From NCBI RefSeq assembly GCF_005473905.2, contig NZ_CP061336.1, positions 4,642,501 to 4,706,500 of the forward strand: a DNA stretch of 64,000 bases, read 5' to 3'. The notes beneath the pieces were generated by a model. That model ran no database searches, was not told the DNA's origin, and saw only the letters and a list, made by a program, of their open reading frames with translations. Of this stretch, positions 1 through 9,161 are shown piece by piece. How positions within the stretch are numbered: the stretch's first letter is position 1; every line of letters starts with the position of its first letter. A program made the position numbers and the translations under genes. This DNA comes from Ruminiclostridium herbifermentans. GTDB lineage: Bacteria > Bacillota > Clostridia > Acetivibrionales > DSM-1351.

Positions 1-424
1 CCTTTATTATTCTAGGAAGTTCTCTTACATCTTTCACAAGATAATTATGCTTACAAAAAGGTTCCGTGGCACCTGTTATATCTGCCTCCTGAAAAACATC
101 TCTTCCAATCAGATCCGACTGCACCTGTCCCGTAATTGCAACTAAAGGAATGGAATCGGAATATGCTGTTGCAATTCCTGTAATTAAGTTAGTGGCTCCA
201 GGGCCAGAAGTTGATACACATACACCCACTTTGCCTGTTACACGAGAATACCCGCTTGCTGCATGAGCAGCTCCTTGTTCATTCCTTGTAAGAATATGTG
301 TAAGTGTCGAATCCAGTAAGGCATCATAAAATGGACTGATTGCTGCACCCGGATAACCAAATAGTGTACTTATACCTTCTAGTTCTAAAGACTTTACCAT
401 AACTTGTGCACCTGTCAACTTCAT
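1..424 (-). CDS. ilvB: Acetolactate synthase large subunit, N-terminal part (cut by window edge)
   Basis: Encodes the first ~141 residues of a thiamine-diphosphate enzyme that condenses two pyruvates to acetolactate (or pyruvate plus 2-ketobutyrate) at the head of valine, leucine and isoleucine synthesis. The translation starts [17 protein letters not shown] and contains FGYPGAAI, the catalytic-Glu segment [13 protein letters not shown], and [10 protein letters not shown], all typical of the ThDP-binding N-terminal domain. ATG at 422-424 has a GGAGGCG ribosome binding site just upstream (about 431-437 on the minus strand). The C-terminal three quarters lie outside the window. The long leader upstream carries a T-box, so expression should respond to uncharged tRNA. 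Other ThDP enzymes of this fold are possible in principle, but the leader and sequence favour IlvB. Confidence 0.93.
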   Translation of the reverse strand, partial: MKLTGAQVMVKSLELEGISTLFGYPGAAISPFYDALLDSTLTHILTRNEQGAAHAASGYSRVTGKVGVCVSTSGPGATNLITGIATAYSDSIPLVAITGQVQSDLIGRDVFQEADITGATEPFCKHNYLVKDVRELPRIIK

Positions 425-631
425 TTCAAACGCCTCCTTTTCCAATGTTTAGTCTGCTAATTTATTAATCAACTTTCAATAATAGCTGTTATAATCTTTT
501 TTTTAGTAAAAATCTATTTAGGAAGTTACATTGAGTTAAGTTTCAAATTTCTTTTTGCTTTCCCTAATTTTCATAGATTTTACATTGTAAATCTTTTAAT
601 ATTAATAATCGTTACTCCCATTTTGGGTAAT

Positions 632-668
632 AAAAAACCCTCGGCTCTGCAATATGCAGGGACGAGGG
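632..668 (-). terminator. T-box-controlled intrinsic terminator
   Basis: The minus-strand transcript has a GC-rich stem (CCCTCG ... CGAGGG, with an inner TGCA-containing hairpin) followed by a run of six U at 632-637. It lies directly after the T-box sequence and about 210 bases before the ilvB start, as expected for transcription attenuation. Confidence 0.9.
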
Positions 669-915
669 AACTACTCCATCGTGGTACCACCCTGATTTAA
701 TACAATTTGCCCAAATTGTATACTCAGTGAACAATCAGACGCGCATCTGTGTTCTAAGCTATAACGTAGCCAACGCCAATACCTACTGAATACATCTGTA
801 TCTTTTGATATTAGTTCTCAGGAATGAGTTATTCATGTATCTACCATACCAGCTTCCACCAACCGCTGGCTCTCTAAAATGATACAAATACATCTTGATT
901 CCGTCATCGACTTAT
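632..915 (-). promoter_or_regulatory. T-box leader (tRNA-sensing riboswitch) of ilvB, probable Leu (CUC) specifier
   Basis: On the minus strand the leader shows a GATGACGGAATC K-turn-like start, AGAGAGCC, a GGTTGGTGG distal loop, and the hallmark AGGGTGGTACCACG T-box sequence at about 680-693. A competing terminator follows. A CTC triplet at 826-828 sits in the expected specifier-loop context (AACTCATTCCTGAG), suggesting leucyl-tRNA sensing. In this RNA class, uncharged tRNA stabilises the antiterminator. The specifier is read by eye and is less certain than the T-box itself. Confidence 0.93.
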
Positions 916-1035
916 ATTAACAAGTAGATTTTTGACTTGTTAACTTATTTACTTGTACATCTAATTTATTATAAAAATATTTTCACTAAACACAGTAAAA
1001 ATTCAAAAATCTTGCAATTGCTGTAGGTTAAAGTT

Positions 1036-1064
1036 ATTATAGCATCTAAATAATATAGCGTCAA
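1036..1064 (-). promoter_or_regulatory. Sigma-A type promoter of the ilvB T-box transcript
   Basis: The minus strand reads TTGACG (1059-1064), a 17-base spacer and TATAAT (1036-1041), a near-perfect vegetative promoter. Transcription would start near 1029, giving a leader of roughly 600 bases ahead of ilvB. Confidence 0.85.
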
Positions 1065-1126
1065 TAACAGTCCACAAACGATTTCTACCCTATTTGCTGT
1101 TTGTTTTTCATGTTTTTTGCACTACA

Positions 1127-1486
1127 TTACAAATTCTTTACTATGTCCATAAACTTACTTTTATCTATATAATTTGTTTCTTTAGCCAAAATACCTTCTT
1201 TATAAAACCTAAGGTAAGGTACGTAATAGTTATTCCAATAGCTTTCTTTAAAAGACATAAATTCATTAAAATATTCTGTCTTATTATATTCAAACTCGTA
1301 TATTTCAATATCCTCTTCAAGTTTAAGTGTATATACCCAGTTTTTCATATCTATCCACTGAGGACACCAATCTTGCGTAAGAATTACAATTACTTTGCTC
1401 TTTGAGGTTATCATTTTTGTATCAAATTCCCCATTTTTAATTGCATACATAGCCTGTTCTGTTTTTATTATATTTCTTTGTATCAT
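1127..1486 (-). CDS. Small thioredoxin-fold protein with WCPQW motif
   Basis: A 119-residue soluble protein. Around residues 30-60 it shows a beta strand (KVIVILTQDW) followed by WCPQW, and later a cis-Pro-like YVPYLRFYKEG segment, matching the layout of thioredoxin-like proteins. Only one Cys is present in the motif (CPQW instead of CxxC), so it is not a standard disulfide reductase; it could be a monothiol or a non-catalytic member. There is no signal peptide. The start ATG at 1486 is preceded by AAGGTTGG. It lies just upstream of the ilvB promoter on the same strand. Its specific role cannot be told from sequence. Confidence 0.7.
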   Translation of the reverse strand: MIQRNIIKTEQAMYAIKNGEFDTKMITSKSKVIVILTQDWCPQWIDMKNWVYTLKLEEDIEIYEFEYNKTEYFNEFMSFKESYWNNYYVPYLRFYKEGILAKETNYIDKSKFMDIVKNL

Positions 1487-1702
1487 ATGTCTTAACCAAC
1501 CTTGTTAAATTATTATAAGTTATACTATCTATATTGTTGAAGTACTCAAAATTAATTCACATAACCTCATAATATATTTAGAACTTCCAAACTAAGAGTT
1601 TGTATTCTGCCATTGCAGTATTTAGTCAATAAAAAATACTACCAAGTGTGAATTAGTATTATATTTACCCATTTTAAGCTTACATAATCATAAGTGAGAA
1701 TA

Positions 1703-2170
1703 TTATTTCATATTCTCACTTCTAACCTTTTCGAAAAAACTCTTTAATATCTCCCCACATTCCTCAAAAAGCAATCCTAGCACAACGTCTACTCTATGAT
1801 TAAATTGCTGTACTCGAAACAGGTCCACTACTGACCCTGCTGCTCCGGCTCGTTTATCCATTGCACCAATAAAAAGTGTACTTATCCTAGATTGAATTAT
1901 TGCTCCTGCGCACATAGGACAAGGCTCTAAAGTCACATACATTTCACAGCCATCTAGCCTCCATGTTCCCAGCTTTTTTGCAGCTTTTCGAATTGCTTCT
2001 ATTTCCGCATGTGAGGTAACATCGTTCTTGGTTTCCTTTAGATTGTGACCTCTAGCTATTATCTTCCCGTCCTTCACAATAATTGCACCTACTGGTGTTT
2101 CTCCTTTTCTATATGCTAGATTTGCTTGATTTAAGGCTTTTAACATGAATTGTTCTTTTCGTGTGTACAT
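1703..2170 (-). CDS. tadA: tRNA-specific adenosine deaminase
   Basis: Converts adenosine-34 to inosine in tRNA-Arg(ACG), needed to decode CGN codons. The 155-residue length is normal for the family. The zinc/catalytic signature is complete: His54-Ala-Glu56 (HAE) and Pro83-Cys84-Pro-Met-Cys87 (PCPMC), plus TPVGAIIV near residues 25-32. The start at 2170 has a GAGGTAAT ribosome binding site a few bases upstream. Its neighbour on the same strand is the Gfo/Idh/MocA gene 32 bases upstream; the two may be co-transcribed, but no functional link is evident. Confidence 0.95.
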   Translation of the reverse strand: MYTRKEQFMLKALNQANLAYRKGETPVGAIIVKDGKIIARGHNLKETKNDVTSHAEIEAIRKAAKKLGTWRLDGCEMYVTLEPCPMCAGAIIQSRISTLFIGAMDKRAGAAGSVVDLFRVQQFNHRVDVVLGLLFEECGEILKSFFEKVRSENMK

Positions 2171-2202
2171 TATTACCTCGTTATTGTTTTTATATGATAT
2201 AC

Positions 2203-3231
2203 CTAAAATTCAATAATTCGACCCTCTAAGCAACTGGTAACCATTGCTTCAATAAGCCGTACATTTTGAATAGATTGGTGTAATGGTAATCTAGGCTGCT
2301 CTAGTCCTTGTATAACAGCAGTAAAATTTTTTAGCTGAAGTGCAAAGGCATTTGACTCTTCAATCTCATAACTATCAGTCAATATGTAGTCCCAGTCTGG
2401 CTTACGATGTGTCTGAGTAATTTTAGTCTCACCAAAAATACCCCAAGCTATGGGCAAACGTAAGATACCATTTGTACATGTAATCTGTAGTTCCTCGCTG
2501 AAATTTGCCTCCTTGCTGCTTTCTATAAAGGCAACAACACCATTCTCGTACTCAATCATACCAAATATTCTAGTAAAAACTTCGTATTGCTTACTTTGAG
2601 TACCACTTGCAAAAACACGTTTTGGTGAACTCCCGCTAAAATGATTGCATGCATTTACAAGATAACTCATCCAGTCATATGCAACTCCACCACCACAATC
2701 CTTACAATATCGCCAGTCTTCCTTATTATCCGCAGCTTCTTCAGGCTCATAATTACTAAAAGTTGCACGGATGCTATCAATTTTACCGATATCTCCATAT
2801 GATAAAATGCGTTCTAACTTATGGATGGCAGGATGATGAAGGTATTTACAGCCTTCCATTAAAAACGCATCATTTTGTTGAACTAACTTACCAATTGCAG
2901 TGGCTTCTTTCGAAGACAGCGTAAGAGATTTCTCGCATAGTATATTTTTAATACCTTTTTTTAAACATAATTCAATTTGTTGTAGATGCTGTATGGGCCA
3001 TGTACATAAAATTACTCCATCTAATTTTTCTTCCTCAAGCATTTCTTCAAGTACAGTGTAATACCTGTCACAACCATATTGCTCTGCGCAAGACCGCGCT
3101 CTTACATCCTGAATGTCACAACAAGCTATAATTTTAACACCTTGGACTTCTATAGCTGCTTTGAAATGCTCATGACTATGTTCCCCACAGCCAACTATTC
3201 CAAGTTTAATTAGTGAATTGCTTTCACTCAC
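2203..3231 (-). CDS. Gfo/Idh/MocA family NAD(P)-dependent oxidoreductase
   Basis: A 342-residue predicted dehydrogenase. Residues ~9-15 form the Rossmann loop (GIVGCGEH), followed by an acidic residue in CCDIQD. CEKSL occupies the position of the family's catalytic EKP Lys motif, and GGGVAYDWMSYLVN lies in the position of the usual GGG...D...H active-site segment, with Tyr where His is common. The family oxidises or reduces sugars, inositols and related polyols; the substrate here cannot be assigned. It lies downstream of panD on the same strand after a 118-base gap, so read-through from the pan operon is possible but unproven. Confidence 0.8.
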   Translation of the reverse strand: MSESNSLIKLGIVGCGEHSHEHFKAAIEVQGVKIIACCDIQDVRARSCAEQYGCDRYYTVLEEMLEEEKLDGVILCTWPIQHLQQIELCLKKGIKNILCEKSLTLSSKEATAIGKLVQQNDAFLMEGCKYLHHPAIHKLERILSYGDIGKIDSIRATFSNYEPEEAADNKEDWRYCKDCGGGVAYDWMSYLVNACNHFSGSSPKRVFASGTQSKQYEVFTRIFGMIEYENGVVAFIESSKEANFSEELQITCTNGILRLPIAWGIFGETKITQTHRKPDWDYILTDSYEIEESNAFALQLKNFTAVIQGLEQPRLPLHQSIQNVRLIEAMVTSCLEGRIIEF

Positions 3232-3349
3232 TTGAAAATCCCCCTTCAGAGTTATCCTTGTGATTATAACTCTAATTATTTGATAGGTTATATAAGTAGG
3301 ACTTCAATCTGCTTTAATCATAAACTTTACAATTTCTGTTTATATACTA

Positions 3350-3733
3350 CTACCCTAACTCCCCATGCTTCTCATACTGAGTGACCTTGCTAATTCTATT
3401 CTTCTCGTCAACAAAAACCACAGAAGGCTTGTGATTTTTCGCTTCTTGGGCATCTAACAAGCAGTATGCCATTATAATAACCTTATCTCCTACATGCACA
3501 CATCGGGCTGCAGCACCATTAAGACAAATCATTCCTGAGCCTCTTTCGCCTGCAATAGTGTAGGTTTCAAGACGGTTCCCATTATCTATATCTACAACAT
3601 GAACTTTCTCATACTCACAAATGCCTGCAGCATCTAACAAATCTGCATCAACCGTAATACTCCCCACATAAGAAAGTTCAGCCTGCACAACTGTTGCCCT
3701 ATGAATTTTACCTTTAAGCATATTAATAAACAT
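3350..3733 (-). CDS. panD: Aspartate 1-decarboxylase proenzyme
   Basis: Makes beta-alanine from aspartate for pantothenate synthesis. The 127-residue length is standard. It shows [16 protein letters not shown] and the self-cleavage site YVGS with Gly24-Ser25, where Ser25 becomes the pyruvoyl cofactor, and then [18 protein letters not shown]. It begins 11 bases after panC ends on the same strand, so it is the last pan gene of the operon panG-like, panB, panC, panD. Confidence 0.97.
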   Translation of the reverse strand: MFINMLKGKIHRATVVQAELSYVGSITVDADLLDAAGICEYEKVHVVDIDNGNRLETYTIAGERGSGMICLNGAAARCVHVGDKVIIMAYCLLDAQEAKNHKPSVVFVDEKNRISKVTQYEKHGELG

Positions 3734-3744
3734 ACAAACTCTCC

Positions 3745-4590
3745 TTACACTTCAAAACTAAAATTATCAATTAGTCTCGTTTTCCCAATATATACTGCAA
3801 TAGCCACCAATACTGAACGTTCTATTTTATCAACCTTTTCTAGAGATAGAGCATCAACCACATCCACATAATCTATTTTAGCAAGTGGTTCAGTATTTAT
3901 TTTTTCTGTTATGCAGCTGATAATGGTGTTTGCATCTCTTTCTCCGCTTTCAAGTAATCTCTTTCCAATTGTAAGAGATTTGTGTAATATTAACGCTGCC
4001 TTACGTTCTAACTCATTTAAATAAGTATTTCTTGAACTTTTAGCTAAGCCATCCTCTTCTCTTATAATGGGACAGCCCACAATTTCAATATCCATATTTA
4101 GATCACGCACCATACGTCTTATAACAGCCAGCTGTTGTGCATCCTTTTCACCAAAGTATGCCCGGTCAGCACCAACAATGTTGAATAACTTATTTACTAC
4201 TGTACAAACCCCACGAAAATGAACGGGGCGGCTCTTACCGCATAACCCCTTGGTAAGACCATTCATATCAACAAAGCTGCAAAAGTCAGGCAGATACATC
4301 TCTTCTGGCTCTGGGTGAAATATTAAATGAGCACCTGTTTCTTCACATATAGCTGCATCATGCTCTAAGTCCCGAGGATAGCTTTCTAAATCCTCTTGAG
4401 GCCCGAACTGCATGGGATTTACAAATATGCTAACAACAACACGGTCATTTTCTAGGACTGCACGCTGAATTAAACTTTGATGTCCCTCATGCAAATATCC
4501 CATAGTGGGCACAAAACCAATGCTTAAGCCTTCCTTCCTCCACGCCTTAACTATTTGTCGTACTTCCTGCACTGTATGAACAATATTCAT
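3745..4590 (-). CDS. panC: Pantothenate synthetase (pantoate-beta-alanine ligase)
   Basis: Joins pantoate and beta-alanine with ATP to form pantothenate. The 281-residue length fits. The nucleotidylyl-transferase HIGH-like motif is GYLHEGH (His34, His37). Other signatures are [40 protein letters not shown] and the KMSKS-like [10 protein letters not shown]. The gap to panB upstream is only 2 bases, and panD follows after 11, indicating tight co-transcription. Confidence 0.97.
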   Translation of the reverse strand: MNIVHTVQEVRQIVKAWRKEGLSIGFVPTMGYLHEGHQSLIQRAVLENDRVVVSIFVNPMQFGPQEDLESYPRDLEHDAAICEETGAHLIFHPEPEEMYLPDFCSFVDMNGLTKGLCGKSRPVHFRGVCTVVNKLFNIVGADRAYFGEKDAQQLAVIRRMVRDLNMDIEIVGCPIIREEDGLAKSSRNTYLNELERKAALILHKSLTIGKRLLESGERDANTIISCITEKINTEPLAKIDYVDVVDALSLEKVDKIERSVLVAIAVYIGKTRLIDNFSFEV

Positions 4591-4592
4591 TA

Positions 4593-5429
4593 CTAATTAC
4601 CCCCATATAACTTTTCAATAACAGCATCCTCAATTTTGAAACAATGCTCATCCGCAGGAAAAATCCCACTTTGAACCTCTTCAATATATTTACGAAAAGC
4701 AGCTTTCATTTGTGCCCCAATATCTGCATAGCTTTTTGCGAATTTTGGTGTCAAGTCCGAAAACATACTCAGCATATCCTGATAAACTAACACCTGTCCA
4801 TCACAGCCACTTCCTGCACCTATTCCGATAGTAGGAATGGAAATACTTTTTGATATTAGTTCTGCAAGCTTGGCTGGAATACATTCAAGAGTTATTGCAA
4901 AGGCTCCTGCCTGCTCAATTGCCTTAGCAGAATCTATCAGCTGACGTGCTGCTTCCTCACTTTTCCCCTGAACCTTAAAGCCTCCAAAAGCATTAATAGA
5001 TTGAGGAGTTAAACCAATATGCCCCATTACAGGTATTGAAGCGTCAACAATTGCCTTAATCTGAGGGCAAACAACACTTCCTCCTTCTAGTTTAACAGCA
5101 TTAGCATGCCCTTCCTTAACAAGCCGTCCTGCATTAAATACAGCATCATAAACTGAAGTCTGATATGACATAAACGGCATATCACTTATTATCAAAGTAT
5201 TTTTTGCTCCTCTGGCTACAGCTCTTGTGTGATGAATCATATCCTCCATAGTAACGTGAAGTGTATCCTCATATCCTAGAACCACCATACCTAATGAATC
5301 ACCCACTAATATGGCATTAACCCCTGCTTCATCCATTAGCTTTGCCATTGAATAATCATATGCTGTAAGCATAGAAATTTTTTTATTATTAAGCTTATAT
5401 TCTTTAAATGTAAGCACTGTATTACTCAT
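4593..5429 (-). CDS. panB: 3-methyl-2-oxobutanoate hydroxymethyltransferase
   Basis: Transfers a hydroxymethyl group from methylene-tetrahydrofolate to 2-oxoisovalerate, giving ketopantoate. The 278-residue TIM-barrel protein shows the metal/substrate segments [46 protein letters not shown] and [19 protein letters not shown]. Its start overlaps the end of the upstream PanG-like gene by 8 bases, so translation is probably coupled. Confidence 0.97.
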   Translation of the reverse strand: MSNTVLTFKEYKLNNKKISMLTAYDYSMAKLMDEAGVNAILVGDSLGMVVLGYEDTLHVTMEDMIHHTRAVARGAKNTLIISDMPFMSYQTSVYDAVFNAGRLVKEGHANAVKLEGGSVVCPQIKAIVDASIPVMGHIGLTPQSINAFGGFKVQGKSEEAARQLIDSAKAIEQAGAFAITLECIPAKLAELISKSISIPTIGIGAGSGCDGQVLVYQDMLSMFSDLTPKFAKSYADIGAQMKAAFRKYIEEVQSGIFPADEHCFKIEDAVIEKLYGGN

Positions 5430-6279
5430 TTTTTATCATATCTCCAATCATATTTTCCAATTCACTATAACTGCAATCTGGTTTTTTTCTTTTTGCAATT
5501 TCAATTAATTTACTTGAAAGCAAAATATATATCTTTCTATCCTCTCCATTTAGACAAGCTAAATGACGTTTAACAGTTTCTATGTCACACCTCTCAATAG
5601 GACCCGTCAAAGCCTGTGTCGTACCTTGGCGTACTATATTTTTCATATTTTCAAGCATTAAGGTATTTAGAGCAAGGCTTGCATTTTTCTCATTAAACCC
5701 ACAACCTTTTAGCAAATCAATACTTGCCTGTGCTAATGCAACCATCAAATTACTGGCAAATACCGCCGCACTGTGATAAACAGCCTTATTCTCTGGTGAT
5801 ATGATTTGCACAGAATTCCCTAAGTTAATTAGCATAGCTTGCATTTCATTTAATCGACCTTGTGAACCTTCAATTGTAAAAAAAGCATGAGAAAGCTGCT
5901 CATATGAATTCAGCTTGTCGCTGATACCCAAAAGAGGATGGATAGAATAACCATATGCATGATGGTTATCAATATTAGAAAAAATTGATGATGATAACGA
6001 ACCACTACAGTGGCAAATTATTTTATTTTTTATGGACAGCTTATCAATGTAATCCCATAGTTCCTTAATTGCCCCGTCGGGAACAGTAAGAAAAAGAGTA
6101 TCACTTGCCTCTACAATACCTTCAATGTCATTAAAACACAAAGTACCTGTAAATTCTGCTGCCTGTAATGCAGATTGAGGACTTCTGCTGAAATATCCAA
6201 TGACATTTAATCCATGCTCACAAAAATATTTACCAAGAGAAAATCCCACTTTTCCTGCGCCAATAAATCCAATTTTCAT
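5422..6279 (-). CDS. panG: Rossmann-like/DUF2520 protein, probable ketopantoate reductase of the PanG type
   Basis: A 285-residue NAD(P)-binding protein with the N-terminal motif [13 protein letters not shown], the strand [26 protein letters not shown], and a C-terminal helical domain with [14 protein letters not shown], the layout of the Rossmann-like plus DUF2520 family. It is the first gene of the pan operon and overlaps panB. The operon lacks a PanE homologue, so this gene most likely supplies ketopantoate reduction, as established for PanG of Francisella, which was reported to have homologues in Clostridioides difficile. The assignment is from family and context; IlvC elsewhere in the genome could also do this step. 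The ribosome binding site GGGAGGTGG lies before ATG 6279. Confidence 0.75.
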   Translation of the reverse strand: MKIGFIGAGKVGFSLGKYFCEHGLNVIGYFSRSPQSALQAAEFTGTLCFNDIEGIVEASDTLFLTVPDGAIKELWDYIDKLSIKNKIICHCSGSLSSSIFSNIDNHHAYGYSIHPLLGISDKLNSYEQLSHAFFTIEGSQGRLNEMQAMLINLGNSVQIISPENKAVYHSAAVFASNLMVALAQASIDLLKGCGFNEKNASLALNTLMLENMKNIVRQGTTQALTGPIERCDIETVKRHLACLNGEDRKIYILLSSKLIEIAKRKKPDCSYSELENMIGDMIKNE

Positions 6280-6781
6280 AGTACCACCTCCCTGATTTCA
6301 TAGCTTTAGCCTTTTAAGCTTTTTGCTTATAATTCAGAGGAGTGATAACTCTTGAGGTCTCATTCCTAATAGGATACGAGCCGCCATATCAAAAATAAAA
6401 TAAATCATGATATAGTTTTCATAACGCCTAGAATCATAATGAAATTTTTCGAATATAAAAGTATTTCATTAATCAACGGCGTATAAGCGAGGCTGATAAT
6501 ATTCTAACTGCCGAAATATCATATCAGAGCTTACCATTCATAAAGTAGCAGGAAATATTGCCTCGTTATAAAAATACTATCCATAGAGGTTAATATAACA
6601 CCTCTGTAATTTAATGTAAAGTATTTTTGAATTTTTCATTATTCAATTACTATCGCATTTATATCAGAAATATATCTAAAAATAGTTTTGTTTTGAAGTC
6701 TACTCCCACCATCACTATAATAAAACCGTGTTAAGTTTGTTTTCTCAAACAACATCATGTTTTTGTAACATTGTTTTTTAG
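6280..6781. other. 502-base intergenic region upstream of the pan operon, with hairpins
   Basis: No gene found on either strand. On the minus strand this is the leader and promoter region of the pan operon. It contains an AGAGGT/ACCTCT inverted repeat at 6585-6605 with a 9-base loop, and a looser inverted repeat pairing GCGAGGC near 6487-6493 with GCCTCGT near 6560-6566. No clear U-tract terminator follows coaX. The region could hold a structured leader RNA; the pan RNA motif known upstream of panB in Firmicutes is one candidate, but I could not match its consensus by eye. Confidence 0.4.
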
Positions 6782-7555
6782 TTAATCACAGTTTTTTGTA
6801 TATAGTAAATACAGCCCCTTTAATAAGAGGTACTCATCATATATAATTTTTTCATCACAATAGGGAATAACCAGTCTTGCCAAACCTCCTGTTGCAATAA
6901 CTGTTGGATGTTTTCCAACATGTTTTTTTAGCTTATGAATTATTCCATCAATCATTGCTGCATGCCCGTAAATACTTCCACTTTGCATACATTCAACAGT
7001 GTTTTTTCCTATAATGTTTCCGCATCCTTCAAGATTTATAACTGGAAGCTGTGCTGTTTTACTGGAAAGGGCATCTAATGCACTTTTCACTCCTAGCATA
7101 ATTAAGCCGCCTCTAAAATTATTATTATCATCCACTACTGATACTGTTGTCGCTGTACCCATATCAAAAATAATAACGGGTTTGCTATAATAATGTATTG
7201 CTGCTATAGCATCCACCACACGGTCACTTCCAAGCTGTTCAGGATTCTGTACCATAATGTTTAAATTATGTTTAAGCCCTGTTCCTGCAATCAATGGAAT
7301 GGTATTAGTAACTATTGCAACAGCCTTTTTCAATGTATTAGTAAGTTGGGGCACTACAGATGATATAATACTGCCTTTTATTTCATTAGTGTCAATATTA
7401 GCTTTTGCAAAAATATTTTTGATATATGTAGCATAATCATCACATTTATATTCACTATTTGTTTCTACTCTACCTGAAAAAATTACCTTACCATTCACAA
7501 TACAACCTATAACTACAGTGGTATTCCCTATATCAATGGCTAAAATAATATCCAT
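6782..7555 (-). CDS. coaX: Type III pantothenate kinase
   Basis: Phosphorylates pantothenate, the first step of CoA synthesis; type III enzymes are not feedback-inhibited by CoA in characterised cases. The 257-residue protein has the ASKHA ATPase signatures: phosphate-1 motif LAIDIGNTT (residues 5-13), PEQLGSDRVVDAIAA, phosphate-2 motif DMGTATTVSVVD, GGLIMLGVKSALDAL, and ATGGLARL near the C-terminus. The start ATG has AAGGAGC upstream. It is divergent from coaBC and is followed on the same strand by the pan operon, so CoA genes are grouped. Confidence 0.96.
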   Translation of the reverse strand: MDIILAIDIGNTTVVIGCIVNGKVIFSGRVETNSEYKCDDYATYIKNIFAKANIDTNEIKGSIISSVVPQLTNTLKKAVAIVTNTIPLIAGTGLKHNLNIMVQNPEQLGSDRVVDAIAAIHYYSKPVIIFDMGTATTVSVVDDNNNFRGGLIMLGVKSALDALSSKTAQLPVINLEGCGNIIGKNTVECMQSGSIYGHAAMIDGIIHKLKKHVGKHPTVIATGGLARLVIPYCDEKIIYDEYLLLKGLYLLYTKNCD

Positions 7556-7617
7556 ATTTGCAGCTCCTTGTAATTTTTTGTTATATACTTAAGCAAATAA
7601 ATCCATGTCTGCTTTCT

Positions 7618-7638
7618 ATATCATAATTATTATGATAT
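7618..7638. promoter_or_regulatory. Perfect 21-base palindrome between divergent coaX and coaBC (candidate operator)
   Basis: ATATCATAAT, one central base and ATTATGATAT form a perfect 10-1-10 inverted repeat. It lies 63 bases upstream of the coaX start and overlaps a possible -10 region spaced 17 bases from TTGACT (minus strand, 7647-7652). Position and symmetry suggest a dimeric regulator site. A+T-rich palindromes can arise by chance, so this is tentative. Confidence 0.45.
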
Positions 7639-7776
7639 TAAGAAGCAGTCAAATTAAACATTAGTTTACTATTATATACTTTTATTCTAAATAATATAAA
7701 ATAGTATTAATAATTTTAGTTTATTAGAAACTACGACACTAATCAATAGATATTTTGATAAAATTTGTCAATATTC

Positions 7777-7805
7777 TTTACTGTTTGCACAAAGTCTGCT
7801 ATAAT
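7777..7805 (+). promoter_or_regulatory. Probable vegetative promoter of coaBC
   Basis: TTTACT at 7777-7782, a 17-base spacer, and an extended -10 (TGC followed by TATAAT at 7800-7805). Transcription would start near 7812, about 40 bases before the coaBC ATG. Confidence 0.65.
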
Positions 7806-7853
7806 TCAGCTTATTCCATACTATTTACTATTAATTAAAAGGAATGATAAATA

Positions 7854-9071
7854 ATGTTAAAAGACAAGACCATTGTTTTGGGTATTACAGGTAGTATCGC
7901 TGCATACAAGATGGCAAATGTTGCTAGCCTTTTAAAAAAACTTCATTGTGATGTACATGTAATAATGACTGAAAACTCAACTAACTTTATTAATCCTATT
8001 ACCTTTGAAACTCTAACAAATAATAAATGTCTTATTGATACCTTTGATAGAAATTTTCAATATAATGTAGAACATGTTTCACTTGCTAAAAAAGCTGATT
8101 TAATGCTTATTGCACCTGCTTCTGCAAATATAATAGCCAAGCTGGCAAATGGATTAGCTGATGATATGCTAACTACAACTGCATTAGCATGTACTTGCAA
8201 AAAAATTATAGCACCCGCGATGAATACCAATATGTTTCAGAATGAAATTGTGCAAAGTAATATCAAAAGACTAGAAAATTATGGTTTTATTATTATTCCG
8301 CCAGTTACTGGTATGCTGGCTTGTGGTGATATTGGCACAGGGAAAATGCAAAGTGAAGATGTTATTATAGACTATATTTTATCAGAAATAGCATATGAGA
8401 AAGATATGCAGGGGCTAAAGGTTTTAATAACCGCTGGCCCAACACAAGAAGCGATAGATCCTGTTCGCTTCATTACAAATCACTCCTCTGGCAAAATGGG
8501 ATATGCTCTTGCCAAGATAGCAATGCTGCGAGGTGCTGATGTTACATTAGTATCAGGTAAAACCTGCCTTAAAGCTCCAGCACGTGTTAAGGTTGTAGAT
8601 GTTATTAGTGCCGAAGATATGTATAATGCCGTTATTGAAAGGCTGGATGAGCAGGATATTGTTATAAAAGCGGCAGCAGTTGCAGACTATTGTCCAGTTA
8701 GTGTAAGCACGGAGAAAATTAAAAAATCAGATTCTGATGCAAATATTAAATTAAAAAGAACTCCTGACATTCTTAAAAAAATAGGAGAAATCAGAAGAGA
8801 TAATCAGTATATCTGCGGATTTTCTATGGAAACTCAGAACCTTATTGAAAATTCTAGAACTAAACTTTTTAAAAAGAAGATTGATATGATTGTAGCAAAC
8901 AGCCTTAAAGAGCCCGGTGCCGGCTTTAATACTGATACAAATGTGGTAACAATTATAACTGAGGATAAGGAAATCCCACTACAATTAATGTCTAAAGACA
9001 TTGTAGCAGAACAAATACTCACTGCAATTTTAGTCGAAAGAGAGCTAAAAAACAGAAAAATATTAATTTAA
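7854..9071 (+). CDS. coaBC: Bifunctional phosphopantothenoylcysteine decarboxylase/phosphopantothenate-cysteine ligase
   Basis: Two consecutive steps of CoA synthesis in one 405-residue flavoprotein. CoaC domain (residues ~1-180): VLGITGSIAAYK, catalytic-His region VEHVSLAKKADL, LIAPASANIIAKLANG, PAMNTNMF and the substrate-clamp Cys in GMLACGDIGTGKM. CoaB domain (~185-400): LITAGPTQEAIDPVRFITN, HSSGKMGYALA, IKAAAVADYCP, KIKKSD and a late GFSMETQN segment. Length and domain order are normal. It is transcribed divergently from coaX with its own promoter and ends at a strong terminator, so it is probably monocistronic. Confidence 0.97.
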   Translation: MLKDKTIVLGITGSIAAYKMANVASLLKKLHCDVHVIMTENSTNFINPITFETLTNNKCLIDTFDRNFQYNVEHVSLAKKADLMLIAPASANIIAKLANGLADDMLTTTALACTCKKIIAPAMNTNMFQNEIVQSNIKRLENYGFIIIPPVTGMLACGDIGTGKMQSEDVIIDYILSEIAYEKDMQGLKVLITAGPTQEAIDPVRFITNHSSGKMGYALAKIAMLRGADVTLVSGKTCLKAPARVKVVDVISAEDMYNAVIERLDEQDIVIKAAAVADYCPVSVSTEKIKKSDSDANIKLKRTPDILKKIGEIRRDNQYICGFSMETQNLIENSRTKLFKKKIDMIVANSLKEPGAGFNTDTNVVTIITEDKEIPLQLMSKDIVAEQILTAILVERELKNRKILI

Positions 9072-9114
9072 GTATCTTAATCTCCACATAATTATTTATA
9101 AGCTAATTATTCAG

Positions 9115-9161
9115 TCAGTTCTAATCTATTTCTTCTATATAATAGGTTAGGCTGATTTTTT
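9115..9161 (+). terminator. Intrinsic terminator after coaBC
   Basis: A stem formed by 9115-9130 (TCAGTTCTAATCTATT) with 9141-9155 (AATAGGTTAGGCTGA, with G-U pairs) is followed by six T at 9156-9161. Confidence 0.8.
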
